This document shows, one piece after another, positions 34,346-42,873 of a stretch of DNA of 64,000 bases. Source of the stretch: Bacteroidaceae bacterium. GTDB taxonomy: Bacteria; Bacteroidota; Bacteroidia; Bacteroidales; Bacteroidaceae. Location of the stretch: assembly GCA_017557635.1 (NCBI GenBank), contig JAFYYH010000020.1, positions 62,001 to 126,000 on the forward strand. The letters run 5' to 3'. Under the pieces are notes generated by a model that was not told the origin of the DNA, made no database searches, and saw nothing but the letters and a program-made list of their open reading frames with translations. Position 1 is the stretch's first letter. Each line of letters opens with the position of its first letter. A program made the position numbers and the translations under genes.

Positions 34346-35572
34346 TTAGTCAACCAGACAGGCGTCCAGTTCCTTTTTGATGTAGGTCTTGTCCAGGTTT
34401 TGGCCGATAAAGACCAGTTTCTGCATTCGGTCTCCGTAGGTCTCGTCCCAATCGGCTGCCAGAGTGGGATCGGAGCGGAGCATGTTGGCCAGCTGGTTCT
34501 CGGGCATGGTTGCGTACCACTGTCCGGCGTTCTTGAGTGACATCTGTTTGCCGGCCTGCTCAAAGAGGTAGCATATGTCAAACTCGTCGGTGAAGTAGCA
34601 CATACCCTTGGTGCGGATAACGCCCTTGGGCCATTTCTTTGATACGAACCAGTCAAAACGGTTCAGGTCCATGGGACGACGGGCATAATATACATATGTG
34701 CCGATGCCATATTCCTCGACCTCACCGCCTTCATGGTCGTGGTGATGATGCTCATGCTCATGATGATGGTGTTCATGCTCATGGTGATGATGCTCATGCT
34801 CATGTTCATCTTCATCGTCGTCATCGTCTTTAAGTTCGTCGCCGCGCTTCTCGATCTCCTGGATCCAGGTGGCGCTGGTGGCAACGCGCTCAAAGTCAAA
34901 CATACCGGTATTGAGGATGTTCTCAAGCTCTATGTCACCGTAGTCGCATTCAAGTATGCGGGCGCGGGGCTGCAGGGCGCGAACCACCTTGCGGATGCGC
35001 AGCAGTTCCTCGGCGCTTACCTCGGATGCCTTGTTGAGCAGGACTATGTTGCAGAACTCGATCTGCTGGATAACCAGGTTCTCCAGATCCTCCTCACCGA
35101 TGTTCTTCTTTACAAGGTCATCGCCGCAGCCGAACTCGTCACGGATGCGCAGTGCATCGACAACGGTTACGATGCAGTCCAGCTGAGGAATGCCTTCCTT
35201 GTTGTATTTGGCTTCCATACGGGGGATGGAGTCAATGGTCTGTGCAATGGGACCGGGCTCGCAGATACCGCTGGCTTCAATGACGATATAGTCAAAACGG
35301 TGAGTGGCGATAATGTCATGAAGCTGCTGTACAAGATCCATCTTGAGGGTGCAGCAGATGCAGCCGTTCTGCAGGGCAACAAGGCTGTCGTCGTTCATGC
35401 CGACAACGCCACCCTGCTGGATGAGGCTGGCGTCGATGTTGACCTCGCCTATGTCATTTACTATTACAGCGAACTTGATGCCCTTGCTGTTGCTGAGAAT
35501 GCGGTTCAGAAGGGTTGTCTTACCGCTGCCCAGATAACCGGTGAGCAGCAGGACCGGTGTTTTTTCAGTCAT
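34346..35572 (-). CDS. G3E (CobW/COG0523) GTPase with His-rich metal-binding loop
   Basis: A 408-residue cytoplasmic GTPase of the metal-chaperone class. The P-loop is GYLGSGKTT (12-20), the metal-binding CxCC is Cys71-Ile-Cys73-Cys74, and the guanine-specificity NKAS and the EASGICEPGPI switch region follow. Between the GTPase and the C-terminal CobW domain lies an acidic then His-rich insert (about residues 247-283) built of HEHEHHHH-type repeats with more than 20 histidines, a likely zinc, nickel or cobalt store. COG0523 proteins deliver metal to client enzymes. The gene ends an operon with two outer membrane barrels and a DUF3575 protein, spaced only 6 bases from the nearest barrel gene. 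Confidence 0.9.
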   Translation of the reverse strand: MTEKTPVLLLTGYLGSGKTTLLNRILSNSKGIKFAVIVNDIGEVNIDASLIQQGGVVGMNDDSLVALQNGCICCTLKMDLVQQLHDIIATHRFDYIVIEASGICEPGPIAQTIDSIPRMEAKYNKEGIPQLDCIVTVVDALRIRDEFGCGDDLVKKNIGEEDLENLVIQQIEFCNIVLLNKASEVSAEELLRIRKVVRALQPRARILECDYGDIELENILNTGMFDFERVATSATWIQEIEKRGDELKDDDDDEDEHEHEHHHHEHEHHHHEHEHHHHDHEGGEVEEYGIGTYVYYARRPMDLNRFDWFVSKKWPKGVIRTKGMCYFTDEFDICYLFEQAGKQMSLKNAGQWYATMPENQLANMLRSDPTLAADWDETYGDRMQKLVFIGQNLDKTYIKKELDACLVD

Positions 35573-35578
35573 ATTGCG

Positions 35579-36883
35579 TCAAAAGATATAATCAAGGGTC
35601 ATGTAAAGACCGTATTTACCGTCTCTTTTATCAAAAGGTATGCCAAAGGTTACCGATGGGATGAAATTGTAATCTATGACAGCCTGCAGGCTCAGACCGG
35701 CACTCATATGGAGTTCACGGGCTTTGCTCAGAAGTGCGGAACGGTAACTGTCAAAAGACTGGGCTGACACATTGTCACGGGCGGCCAATGCCACAGCCTG
35801 GCGGTCAAAGCGGAAAGGCTCAAGTATGGCTCCGGCGTCAAAGAACGGAGTGATAACCCCAAAGAACCTTCGTCTGAACAGATTGGCGTCAATTACGCGT
35901 GTGCGCAGTTCAAAGTTGCCCCACAGATAGTCATTACCCATAACCCTGTTGTACAATACACCGCGAAGGGTGGTTGCGCCTCCAAGTCCGTCGGACGGCT
36001 TGAAATGAATCATGTAAGACTGGGTGTAGAACGGCTGGTAGCCTGCAAAGACGCCCTGATAGGCCAGGCTGTAGGCAAATACCAGGCGGTCAAATCCAAG
36101 GCTCACATAGTGGCGGAACCTTGCTGCCAGTTTGAGATAGTCATATCCGGTCTTGAAGATATCGGGCGCCCAGGCCAGATTGACATCGGCATAGACTCCG
36201 CGGGTGGGGGTGGCCTCTATGTTGCGGGTGTCTATCTTGAGTCCGAACTGATATTCCAGAATGTCACCTCCGTGTGATTCGGATTCTTCAATCAGCCCTG
36301 TCTGTTTGTACCATCGGAACAGGGTGTTGTCGGGATCATATCCGGGCCAGTCAAGCTCCGAAATCCAATAATGCCAATAAGAGAATTTGGCCGTCCAGTC
36401 AAGAAAGGGCAGGATGGGACCGCCCAGTTCCAAACGTGCATTGAGATACTTGCGGTTATAACTGTAATAGGCTATTCCGGCGTCGCGGTTGGTGTTCAGT
36501 TTTGAGTCATAGTCATGTACGGCTCCGTTGTATCCGTAGAACCAGTACAGGGGATTGTCGTCATAATAGAGTTTGGCCGATGTCCTCAAACCCGGTATCA
36601 GATACTTGGAGTCATACTGAAACATGTAGAAACTGGCATGCTTGGAGTATGTCAATGCCTCTATGCAGATACGGTGCTTGTAGTTCGGATAGAGACCTCC
36701 GTAATAGTTGATATCCAGGAAACCGCCTGCCATAAGGCCGAAATCCGAGTCATACGCCATGGCCGGAACAGGATTGACTGACCAACCCTGCTTGACTGTG
36801 GGATCATTATCATCGGCACACCATGCGCCCAGAGGTATGAGCAAGGTGAAAAGGAGTAAGGCAATGCGGCGGTTGGGGGACAT
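35579..36883 (-). CDS. Outer membrane beta-barrel, BamA/Omp85-like surface antigen domain (paralogue 2)
   Basis: A 434-residue outer membrane protein. The signal peptide ends near residue 22 (AWCADD). The remainder is a barrel: regular aromatic strands, LGGATTLRGVLYNR (resembling the L6 VRGF region of Omp85 barrels), FFDAGAILEPFRF, and a C-terminal YGLYMTLDYIF ending in Phe. There is no room for POTRA domains, so it is a barrel-only member. It shares layout and motifs with the gene just upstream (NPVPAMAYDSDFGLMAGG versus GPLPVVGFDSDLGFQYGL), so the two arose by tandem duplication. Five bases separate the genes. Confidence 0.8.
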   Translation of the reverse strand: MSPNRRIALLLFTLLIPLGAWCADDNDPTVKQGWSVNPVPAMAYDSDFGLMAGGFLDINYYGGLYPNYKHRICIEALTYSKHASFYMFQYDSKYLIPGLRTSAKLYYDDNPLYWFYGYNGAVHDYDSKLNTNRDAGIAYYSYNRKYLNARLELGGPILPFLDWTAKFSYWHYWISELDWPGYDPDNTLFRWYKQTGLIEESESHGGDILEYQFGLKIDTRNIEATPTRGVYADVNLAWAPDIFKTGYDYLKLAARFRHYVSLGFDRLVFAYSLAYQGVFAGYQPFYTQSYMIHFKPSDGLGGATTLRGVLYNRVMGNDYLWGNFELRTRVIDANLFRRRFFGVITPFFDAGAILEPFRFDRQAVALAARDNVSAQSFDSYRSALLSKARELHMSAGLSLQAVIDYNFIPSVTFGIPFDKRDGKYGLYMTLDYIF

Positions 36884-36888
36884 TGGGA

Positions 36889-38178
36889 TCAGAACAGGTA
36901 ATTAAAGCCTATGTTTGTCCAAAGTCCGGTTCCGTCATTCTTGTCGAAAGGTTTGCCTCCCTCAAATGAAACTACCATGTTGTGGTTCATAACCAGCTTG
37001 ATGCCCAGTCCTGCAGTGAAGTGGGGCTTGGTCTCTCCGCCATTGTAGAGAGCTACTGTTCTCTTTTGCTCCTCAAGGCGGTAAGGCTGAATGATCTGAC
37101 CCATATCAAAGAACGGGTTGGTGGCAATCTGCCAGTTCTGGTTTATGAACTTGAAGTCATAGATGCGCCAGCGAAGTTCGGTGTTCAGCATGAAGAATCC
37201 GTCGGCAAGCACGCCGTTGCGGTTAAGACCTCTTACTGAAGCGTTTCCGCCAAGACCTTCGGTGTACATCTTGCGGAAGAACATGCTGTTGATGTTGTTC
37301 GTGAAGTAGTAAGGTATCTCACCCCAGAGTTTTGCCTGAAGCAGACCGCGTACGGCAAATGTCAGTCTGTCTGTAAATACCGGCAGGAACTCGCAGGCAC
37401 TCAGATGGAGTCCAAGGTTGCTGTAACCCTCGCCGTCAATCAGGTCAGGTGAATATACCAGTGAAAGTTCGATGTTCTGACCGTTTGTGGGGTCGCTGTC
37501 ATGGTTACGTGAATCATAGACCAGACCGGCACGCAGTTGAGTTACGTTACCTCCGTCCTGCTCATTGGGGCGGATAAGACCTGCAACCTTGTAAATGTCA
37601 TACAGTGTCTGCTGGCCCTGGTACTCCTTGAGCTTGAGGTCACCGGTGGAGATATGATAGAATGCAATGCCGGCTGCTGCACTCAGGTTTCCGGTTATGG
37701 TCTTGCGGGCGCTTACCACTGCACGGAACTGATTGCGTGACATGAAGTTGTAACCGGTCTTGGCATCCGGATTAAATGCGGCGCCTGAGTTCCAGTATAT
37801 CAGCTCGGGGTCGTATTCCTGAGCATAACCGTTGTATCCGTAGAAACCGAACTTGGGCGCATTGAAATAGGTTACGTCAAAGAACAGCTTGCCGTCGGGA
37901 ATCAGTGTCTTGAAATCACCGTAGGTGCGCAGAACGCTTGAGCCCTTGGTGTAGGTCGATGCCTCAACATTGATCTTGTAGTTGTACTGCGGATAGTTGG
38001 TGCCGTCGCCGTAGTTGAAGATGTCGCAGCAGAGTCCGTACTGGAAACCCAGGTCGGAGTCAAATCCCACAACGGGAAGCGGTCCGAAATTCCAACCGGT
38101 CTTGATTATCTCATCCTTCTGCGCCAGTATGGGCAGAGACAATGTCAATGCTGTAAAAAGCAGGCATAACTTTTTCAT
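36889..38178 (-). CDS. Outer membrane beta-barrel, BamA/Omp85-like surface antigen domain (paralogue 1)
   Basis: A 429-residue barrel. The ATG at 38178 gives MKKLCLLFTALTLSLPILAQ, a clear signal peptide; the frame reaches a TTG two codons upstream that was not used. The mature protein opens with GWNFGPLPVVGFDSDLGFQ, has the LGGNASVRGLNRNGV loop typical of Omp85-like barrels and FFDMGQIIQPYRL, and ends GFNYLF. It has no POTRA domains. It is the tandem partner of the following gene and lies 12 bases after the DUF3575 gene in one operon that continues into the His-rich G3E GTPase. Confidence 0.8.
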   Translation of the reverse strand: MKKLCLLFTALTLSLPILAQKDEIIKTGWNFGPLPVVGFDSDLGFQYGLCCDIFNYGDGTNYPQYNYKINVEASTYTKGSSVLRTYGDFKTLIPDGKLFFDVTYFNAPKFGFYGYNGYAQEYDPELIYWNSGAAFNPDAKTGYNFMSRNQFRAVVSARKTITGNLSAAAGIAFYHISTGDLKLKEYQGQQTLYDIYKVAGLIRPNEQDGGNVTQLRAGLVYDSRNHDSDPTNGQNIELSLVYSPDLIDGEGYSNLGLHLSACEFLPVFTDRLTFAVRGLLQAKLWGEIPYYFTNNINSMFFRKMYTEGLGGNASVRGLNRNGVLADGFFMLNTELRWRIYDFKFINQNWQIATNPFFDMGQIIQPYRLEEQKRTVALYNGGETKPHFTAGLGIKLVMNHNMVVSFEGGKPFDKNDGTGLWTNIGFNYLF

Positions 38179-38190
38179 AAGCAAGGTTGT

Positions 38191-39633
38191 TTATTTGTTC
38201 TTGACTTTCTTGCGGATCAGATCATAACTGAGCGTGATACCGGCTCCTGTGGGACCCAACCAGCGGAAAATCATGTTTCTCTTTATGAACAGGCTGGGAG
38301 CGTCATACCACTCGTAGTAGTACTTGCCCTGGAACGGGTTACCGGCATCATAGGGGTCATACAATGTTACGTAAACACCGCCTTTGACAAAGAATTCCAG
38401 TTTCCAGCGGGTATCAGGTTTCTTGCCCAATGGAAGCACGTAGCCTAAACCAAGTCCTCCGCCCAGACCTTCGCCCTGGAATCCATGACCGGCATAACCG
38501 TCAAAGCATATGTCGAACAGGTTGGCGCCTGCATAGCCTGACAGATACCAACCGGAGTGGTTGGATGCCTTCTTGAAGTATCTGCGGGCCTCCAACTGGA
38601 GGTTAAGTATCTGGAAACACTCGTGGTTGTCCTTGGCCATATGCCATGGGAATTCATACTCTCCCAGAACCGTCCATCGGCCCTCCTCGGTGGGATACCA
38701 TTCAACCTCGACGTTGTAGATGGGAGCCCAGCCAAGATCCTGACGGTAGAATCCGTAGTAGGGGAGGTTGGTCTTTACCGCCAGTATCGGGCGCTTACGC
38801 TCGGGCGGTGTGGAATCCGGCTCTTCAAATACGTGAGGCTCCGGCCTTTCGGGTGCGGGGCCGATGGTATCGGGCAGTACCGGACTTGTCTCCTCGACGT
38901 GAGGCTGCAAGGGAGGCATGTTGAAAGCCGTTGCAGGCTCTACGTTATGAAGGATATAGATACCTGTGTTACGGATAACAGGGTAGTAGTATTTGAGCAG
39001 GTAGTCATATATACCGCCTAACTTGCCCTGCCGGCCCAGGTTGTTCTTAAGTCTTGCTTTCTTGGTGGCAACGTCAAACTTGGGGGAATCGATTATCTCC
39101 AGGATCTTGTTGCGGTTGGCTTCCGTGAGGTTGGGGTCCTGTGCCACATACATCGCCAGGTTCTCCCATGACTCAGTCACTGTATTGAGCGATATCTTTT
39201 CCTTAAGTTCGGGGAATACCCTGTCCATATATTCCAGGATGGCCTGTGAACGGTGCTCGGTCAGCCATTCGTTACGTGCCAGACCACCATCAGGTGATGA
39301 CTGGGCGATAATCTCAATGGCCATGATGTTCTCTCTTCCCAGTGAGTCCATCACACGGTTCAGGTGAATCAGGGCCAGACGGTTGTCCATATAATCGAGC
39401 TCAAGGTCGGCCTTGTTCTTACGGAAGTGGATTTCGGTGTAATCGGCATCAGCGTAAGCGCTGTCTGACTCAGGTTTGGGCATGATTCGCTTGACGGTTG
39501 AATCGCCTACCTTGAGCAGATTGTCGGAAATTGAACGGATTTGTGCATAGGCCGGGCGCGTCATGGTGCTGAAAAAAATTGCCATAACCGTTGCCAGTAC
39601 ACTAAATAAAGTCTTTGCCTTTCTCAATATCAT
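38191..39633 (-). CDS. DUF3575 envelope protein with OmpA-like N-terminal domain
   Basis: A 480-residue exported protein. The ATG at 39633 (MILRKAKTLFSV) gives a signal peptide ending AYAQ; the longer frame starts at TTG upstream. Residues ~55-140 are OmpA-like: YTEIHFRKNKADLELDY, then AIEIIAQSSPDGG and NEWLTEHRSQAILEYM. After a Pro/Glu-rich linker (TSPVLPDTIGPAPERPEPH) comes a C-terminal barrel-like DUF3575 domain (VKTNLPYYGFYRQDLGWAPIYN, LEARRYFKK, LGLGYVLPLG). DUF3575 proteins often accompany Bacteroidetes fimbrial or surface systems. It is the first gene of a four-gene operon. Confidence 0.8.
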   Translation of the reverse strand: MILRKAKTLFSVLATVMAIFFSTMTRPAYAQIRSISDNLLKVGDSTVKRIMPKPESDSAYADADYTEIHFRKNKADLELDYMDNRLALIHLNRVMDSLGRENIMAIEIIAQSSPDGGLARNEWLTEHRSQAILEYMDRVFPELKEKISLNTVTESWENLAMYVAQDPNLTEANRNKILEIIDSPKFDVATKKARLKNNLGRQGKLGGIYDYLLKYYYPVIRNTGIYILHNVEPATAFNMPPLQPHVEETSPVLPDTIGPAPERPEPHVFEEPDSTPPERKRPILAVKTNLPYYGFYRQDLGWAPIYNVEVEWYPTEEGRWTVLGEYEFPWHMAKDNHECFQILNLQLEARRYFKKASNHSGWYLSGYAGANLFDICFDGYAGHGFQGEGLGGGLGLGYVLPLGKKPDTRWKLEFFVKGGVYVTLYDPYDAGNPFQGKYYYEWYDAPSLFIKRNMIFRWLGPTGAGITLSYDLIRKKVKNK

Positions 39634-39661
39634 TATTACGTGCGCGCGCTTTTTCAAGGCG

Positions 39662-39669
39662 CAAAGATA
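39662..39669 (-). promoter_or_regulatory. -7 box for the DUF3575/barrel/GTPase operon
   Basis: TATCTTTG on the minus strand, 28 bases upstream of the ATG at 39633. The adjacent GCGCGCGC-rich stretch is the likely leader. Confidence 0.5.
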
Positions 39670-39709
39670 AGGCTTTTTTATTATTATATGCTAAATTCGT
39701 GCCCAGATA

Positions 39710-41002
39710 ATGTATTACAGCATGCTTAAAGCCGATAATAACCTCAATTTCGGGCTGAAAATCCGATTAATTGTATTAGTATTCATTCAATATGCAGTTT
39801 GGGGTGCATACCTGATTTCGATTGGCCGATACCTGGCTCAGGCGGGTTTGGGCAGTCAGATCAAGTGGTTCTTTGCCGCGAACGGGGTCGTGTCGCTTTT
39901 TATGCCGGCGCTTGTGGGAATAGTGGCGGACCGTTACATCCAGGCCCAGCGTCTGCTTGCACTCTGTCATCTGCTGGCAGGAGCGTTCATGCTGTCGGCC
40001 GGCATCTACTGTCTGGGGGCCGATAAGGTTGAATTCGGAACGCTCTATCCGCTCTATGCAATGAGCATAGTCTTCTTCATGCCTACCGTGGCACTGACCA
40101 ACTCAGTTTCATACAGCATCATAACCCGTGCCGGCGGTGATCCGGTCAAGGATTATCCTCCAATACGCCTGTACGGTACCGTGGGCTTTATCTGCAGCAT
40201 GCTTGCAGTCAACTGGATAAGCATTGGCGGAGTACGTATGCAGGACTCCTGCACTCAACTGGTTTTGTCAGGAATTTTATCACTGGTTCTGTGTCTGTAT
40301 TCACTCACTCTCCCCGCATGCCCCACTGGCGGAAGCCGAGCCGGCCGGAGCGTGGCCGATGCGTTCGGAATCAAGGCGTTCGGCCTTTTCAGACAGAGCC
40401 ACATGGCCATATTCTTTATATTCTGCATACTGATGGGATCCGCCCTTCAGATAACCAACGGCTATGCCAATACGTTCCTGAGTTCATTCTCGGCCAATCA
40501 TGCCTATGCCGATACGTTCGCGGTGAGGAATTCAAACGCGCTGCTGTCACTCTCGCAGATATCGGAGACATTGTGTTTCCTTCTGGTGCCGTTCTGCATG
40601 AAGCGGTTCGGAATAAAGAAAGTGCTGCTCATGTCCATGACAGCATGGGTTCTCAGGTTCGGACTCTTTGGAATAGGTACTCCGGATATGCCTGGTGTGC
40701 TGCTGTTCATACTCAGTTGCATACTTTACGGAATAGCATTCGATTTCTTCAACATAGCCGGCTCTCTTTATGTGGAGCAGAACGTGGATAAGAGTATCCG
40801 TGCCAGCGCTCAGGGACTCTTTATGATGATGTCCAACGGATTTGGCGCAACCATCGGAATGATAGGCGCCGGTGCGGTAATGGACCGATACGTGTTCAAG
40901 GCTGCCATGCCCGACTGGAGTTCAGCATGGCTCTGGTTTGCCGCATACATGGTGGTCGTAGCACTGCTGTTCGCAGTGTTCTTCAAGGATTCAAAAAAGT
41001 AA
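39710..41002 (+). CDS. MFS nucleoside:H+ symporter (NupG/XapB-like)
   Basis: A 430-residue inner membrane transporter with about 12 hydrophobic segments. The N-terminus LKIRLIVLVFIQYAVWGAYLISIGRYL, the loop GIVADRYIQAQRLLALCHL and PPIRLYGTVGFI are hallmarks of the nucleoside:proton symporter branch of the MFS. The C-terminal half has SASAQGLFMMM-type features (IRASAQGLFMMMSNGFGATIG). It would import nucleosides with protons. It stands alone, divergent from the DUF3575 operon and convergent with the LytTR gene. An internal ATG four codons in (MLKADNN) is an alternative start. Confidence 0.9.
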   Translation: MYYSMLKADNNLNFGLKIRLIVLVFIQYAVWGAYLISIGRYLAQAGLGSQIKWFFAANGVVSLFMPALVGIVADRYIQAQRLLALCHLLAGAFMLSAGIYCLGADKVEFGTLYPLYAMSIVFFMPTVALTNSVSYSIITRAGGDPVKDYPPIRLYGTVGFICSMLAVNWISIGGVRMQDSCTQLVLSGILSLVLCLYSLTLPACPTGGSRAGRSVADAFGIKAFGLFRQSHMAIFFIFCILMGSALQITNGYANTFLSSFSANHAYADTFAVRNSNALLSLSQISETLCFLLVPFCMKRFGIKKVLLMSMTAWVLRFGLFGIGTPDMPGVLLFILSCILYGIAFDFFNIAGSLYVEQNVDKSIRASAQGLFMMMSNGFGATIGMIGAGAVMDRYVFKAAMPDWSSAWLWFAAYMVVVALLFAVFFKDSKK

Positions 41003-41015
41003 GGAAAATTCTTGT

Positions 41016-41882
41016 TCAGAGGGAGCGTCTGTCAAGCTGCGTCAGGATGGTGCGGTAGTAGGCAGGCGTGACGGTTATGGTCTTGCCCGACGGGTGGTCA
41101 AGGGTGATTGTGAAATGTCCGCGTTCCTTGCCGTAACGTACTATCTTGGCTGTGTTCACAAGGAAAGAACGGCGGCATCGTACGATAGATGTATCTGCAA
41201 GGTCCTCCTCGATTTTCTGGGTGCTGCAGCGCAGCAGATAGCTTGAAAGCTTGCCTTCCAGGTCGTAGAATATCTGTACGTAGTTGTCCTGTGACTCTAT
41301 GTAGAATATGGAATCCTCACTCAGGGACATCTTGTGCTTGCCCTGGCTGTCACGGAACTGTATGAGTCGGTGATCGGACTCGATTATCTCACGCTTGTGT
41401 GTTATCTTGAAGAGTTCCAGCTCCTCTTTCTTGGCCTTGTATTGCGCGTAGAACCAGATAATGGAGTAGGGTATGGCAAGTATCAGTGCTACGCATAACG
41501 GTATTCTGAACAGGAGCTGAGGTATATCGACCGATCCCAGTTTGAATATAACCGAGAAGAGGTAATACTCGGTTGCTATGGCAAGGAACTCGACCAGATG
41601 CCATACAACCATCCGTCTGCCGGTTACGCTGTAATTACGGCTGTAATTGAACAGCAGGAGCTTGCTTATAACAAGAGTGGAGATTGCTACTGCATAAAAC
41701 AGGGCTGTAACGCCTGTCTGTTTCCATGAGTGGAAGCCGAACCAGGTTGTGGAAAAACCGAATGAGGGCTGGTACAATGACATGAACAGCATTGAAAACA
41801 GCGATACAAACAGTACGCTACGCAGAAGGAAACGCCTCTGCAGCACCTGCTTGGGAACCGTATATTCGCTGTTCTTTGTCAT
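41016..41882 (-). CDS. Membrane-anchored LytTR-family transcriptional regulator
   Basis: A 288-residue protein with four predicted membrane helices in residues ~20-150, a short coiled linker (YAQYKAKKEELELFKITHKR), and a C-terminal LytTR DNA-binding domain (about 185-288; SIFYIESQDNYVQIFYD, CSTQKIEEDL, IVRCRRSFLVNTAKIVRY). There is no receiver domain, so it is not a classical response regulator; the membrane part probably senses the signal. The ATG at 41882 is used because the longer frame starts at a TTG 24 bases upstream, beyond a possible -7 box TATTTTTG at 41890-41897. Targets may include the envelope genes just upstream, but no site is proven. Confidence 0.85.
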   Translation of the reverse strand: MTKNSEYTVPKQVLQRRFLLRSVLFVSLFSMLFMSLYQPSFGFSTTWFGFHSWKQTGVTALFYAVAISTLVISKLLLFNYSRNYSVTGRRMVVWHLVEFLAIATEYYLFSVIFKLGSVDIPQLLFRIPLCVALILAIPYSIIWFYAQYKAKKEELELFKITHKREIIESDHRLIQFRDSQGKHKMSLSEDSIFYIESQDNYVQIFYDLEGKLSSYLLRCSTQKIEEDLADTSIVRCRRSFLVNTAKIVRYGKERGHFTITLDHPSGKTITVTPAYYRTILTQLDRRSL

Positions 41883-41901
41883 AGGCTGGCAAAAATAGTA
41901 A

Positions 41902-41937
41902 AACAAAGCGGGTCGTCCAAATGGGACGGCCCGCTTC
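41902..41937 (-). terminator. Strong terminator of the barrel/repeat-lipoprotein operon
   Basis: On the minus strand AAGCGGGCCGTCCC pairs with GGACGACCCGCTT (one mismatch, short ATTT loop) and is followed by TGTTTTA. It lies 25 bases after the stop of the 41962 gene. Confidence 0.8.
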
Positions 41938-41961
41938 TATCGGATTGTTTATAAAAATCAA

Positions 41962-42837
41962 TCAGAAGTAGAACATCATGAAGAGCTTACCTCCCAGGTT
42001 CTCAGTTCCGATATGGAAAGCATTGGATGAGGGAGCAATAAGTTCCGTATGTGTCTCTACCTGAGCTGAAGTGGGGTTGTAACCCTCTGACTTGTTGTAT
42101 GAGCCTCTGTCAAAACGCTTTGCAATCAGGAGGGACATCTCACCACCGAATGACAGTTTGGGAACAATGAAGTACTCAACGCCCAGCTTACCGGCAACAC
42201 CGGCAACAATAGAGTTCTGATAAGACTCGGTAGCATATGTCCTTGTCCAGTAACCTACATTGTTAACTCCAACGCCTAATCCGTTGTAGTTGGTGCGTGA
42301 GGGAATCTGGTTGACATCTGTTACAGCGTTACCATAACTGAAGGTATAGTGGTCTTTTTCAATGCCTACAATGAGGTCGGCACCATAGAAGCCCTGGATA
42401 CGGTCTTTTCCTTTACGGAACTCTATACCTGCAGCGATTGAATAGAATGCGCGGTTGCGATGGTTGAGGTCTTCAACTTTAGCCTCTGAAAGAGGGTTGA
42501 TGAAACGTGCTTCATTATCAATCTGATATGTGTAATTGTTGCTGACAGTTTTATCCAAGCCTACGTTGAAACGCAGAGCAGTTGTGTTGTCAAGCATATA
42601 TTTACCTATGATTGACAGACCTGTTATTCCAAGAGGATCTTCACCTCCGAACTGACCCAGTGTGTTACCTGCATCACCGTTGGCCAGATTGCCAAAGAAG
42701 GTGTACACGGGCTGCATGTCAATTCCTATTGCCAGATCACCGGCCTTGGGCAGGTAATCTTTCTCGTCCTGAGCTGTCAGAACTCCCAGAGGGAGCACTG
42801 ACAACATCAGTAGAGCTGTTATTTTCTTAATTGTCAT
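41962..42837 (-). CDS. Outer membrane beta-barrel protein
   Basis: A 291-residue exported protein. The signal peptide ends near residue 22 (VLTAQDE). Strand-like segments follow (LAIGIDMQPVYTFFGNL, LSIIGKYMLDNTTALRFNVGL, FYSIAAGIEFRKG, GFYGADLIVGIEKDHYTFSYG, GVAGKLGVEYFIVPKLSFGGEM), and the chain ends KLFMMFYF with the terminal Phe expected of outer membrane barrels. It looks like a general porin-type or OmpW-like small barrel; no precise family is recognised. It follows the repeat lipoprotein by 36 bases and shares its transcript, which ends at the strong hairpin 25 bases beyond. Confidence 0.75.
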   Translation of the reverse strand: MTIKKITALLMLSVLPLGVLTAQDEKDYLPKAGDLAIGIDMQPVYTFFGNLANGDAGNTLGQFGGEDPLGITGLSIIGKYMLDNTTALRFNVGLDKTVSNNYTYQIDNEARFINPLSEAKVEDLNHRNRAFYSIAAGIEFRKGKDRIQGFYGADLIVGIEKDHYTFSYGNAVTDVNQIPSRTNYNGLGVGVNNVGYWTRTYATESYQNSIVAGVAGKLGVEYFIVPKLSFGGEMSLLIAKRFDRGSYNKSEGYNPTSAQVETHTELIAPSSNAFHIGTENLGGKLFMMFYF

Positions 42838-42873
42838 AACTAATCGTTTTAAAGTTATAGTTAGAATGACAAA

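Noticed and set aside
34733..35767. A 344-codon plus-strand frame opposite the G3E GTPase
   Set aside because: It begins as a Met/Val/Leu-rich mirror of the His-rich repeat and runs antisense across two well-supported genes; it is a codon-bias shadow.
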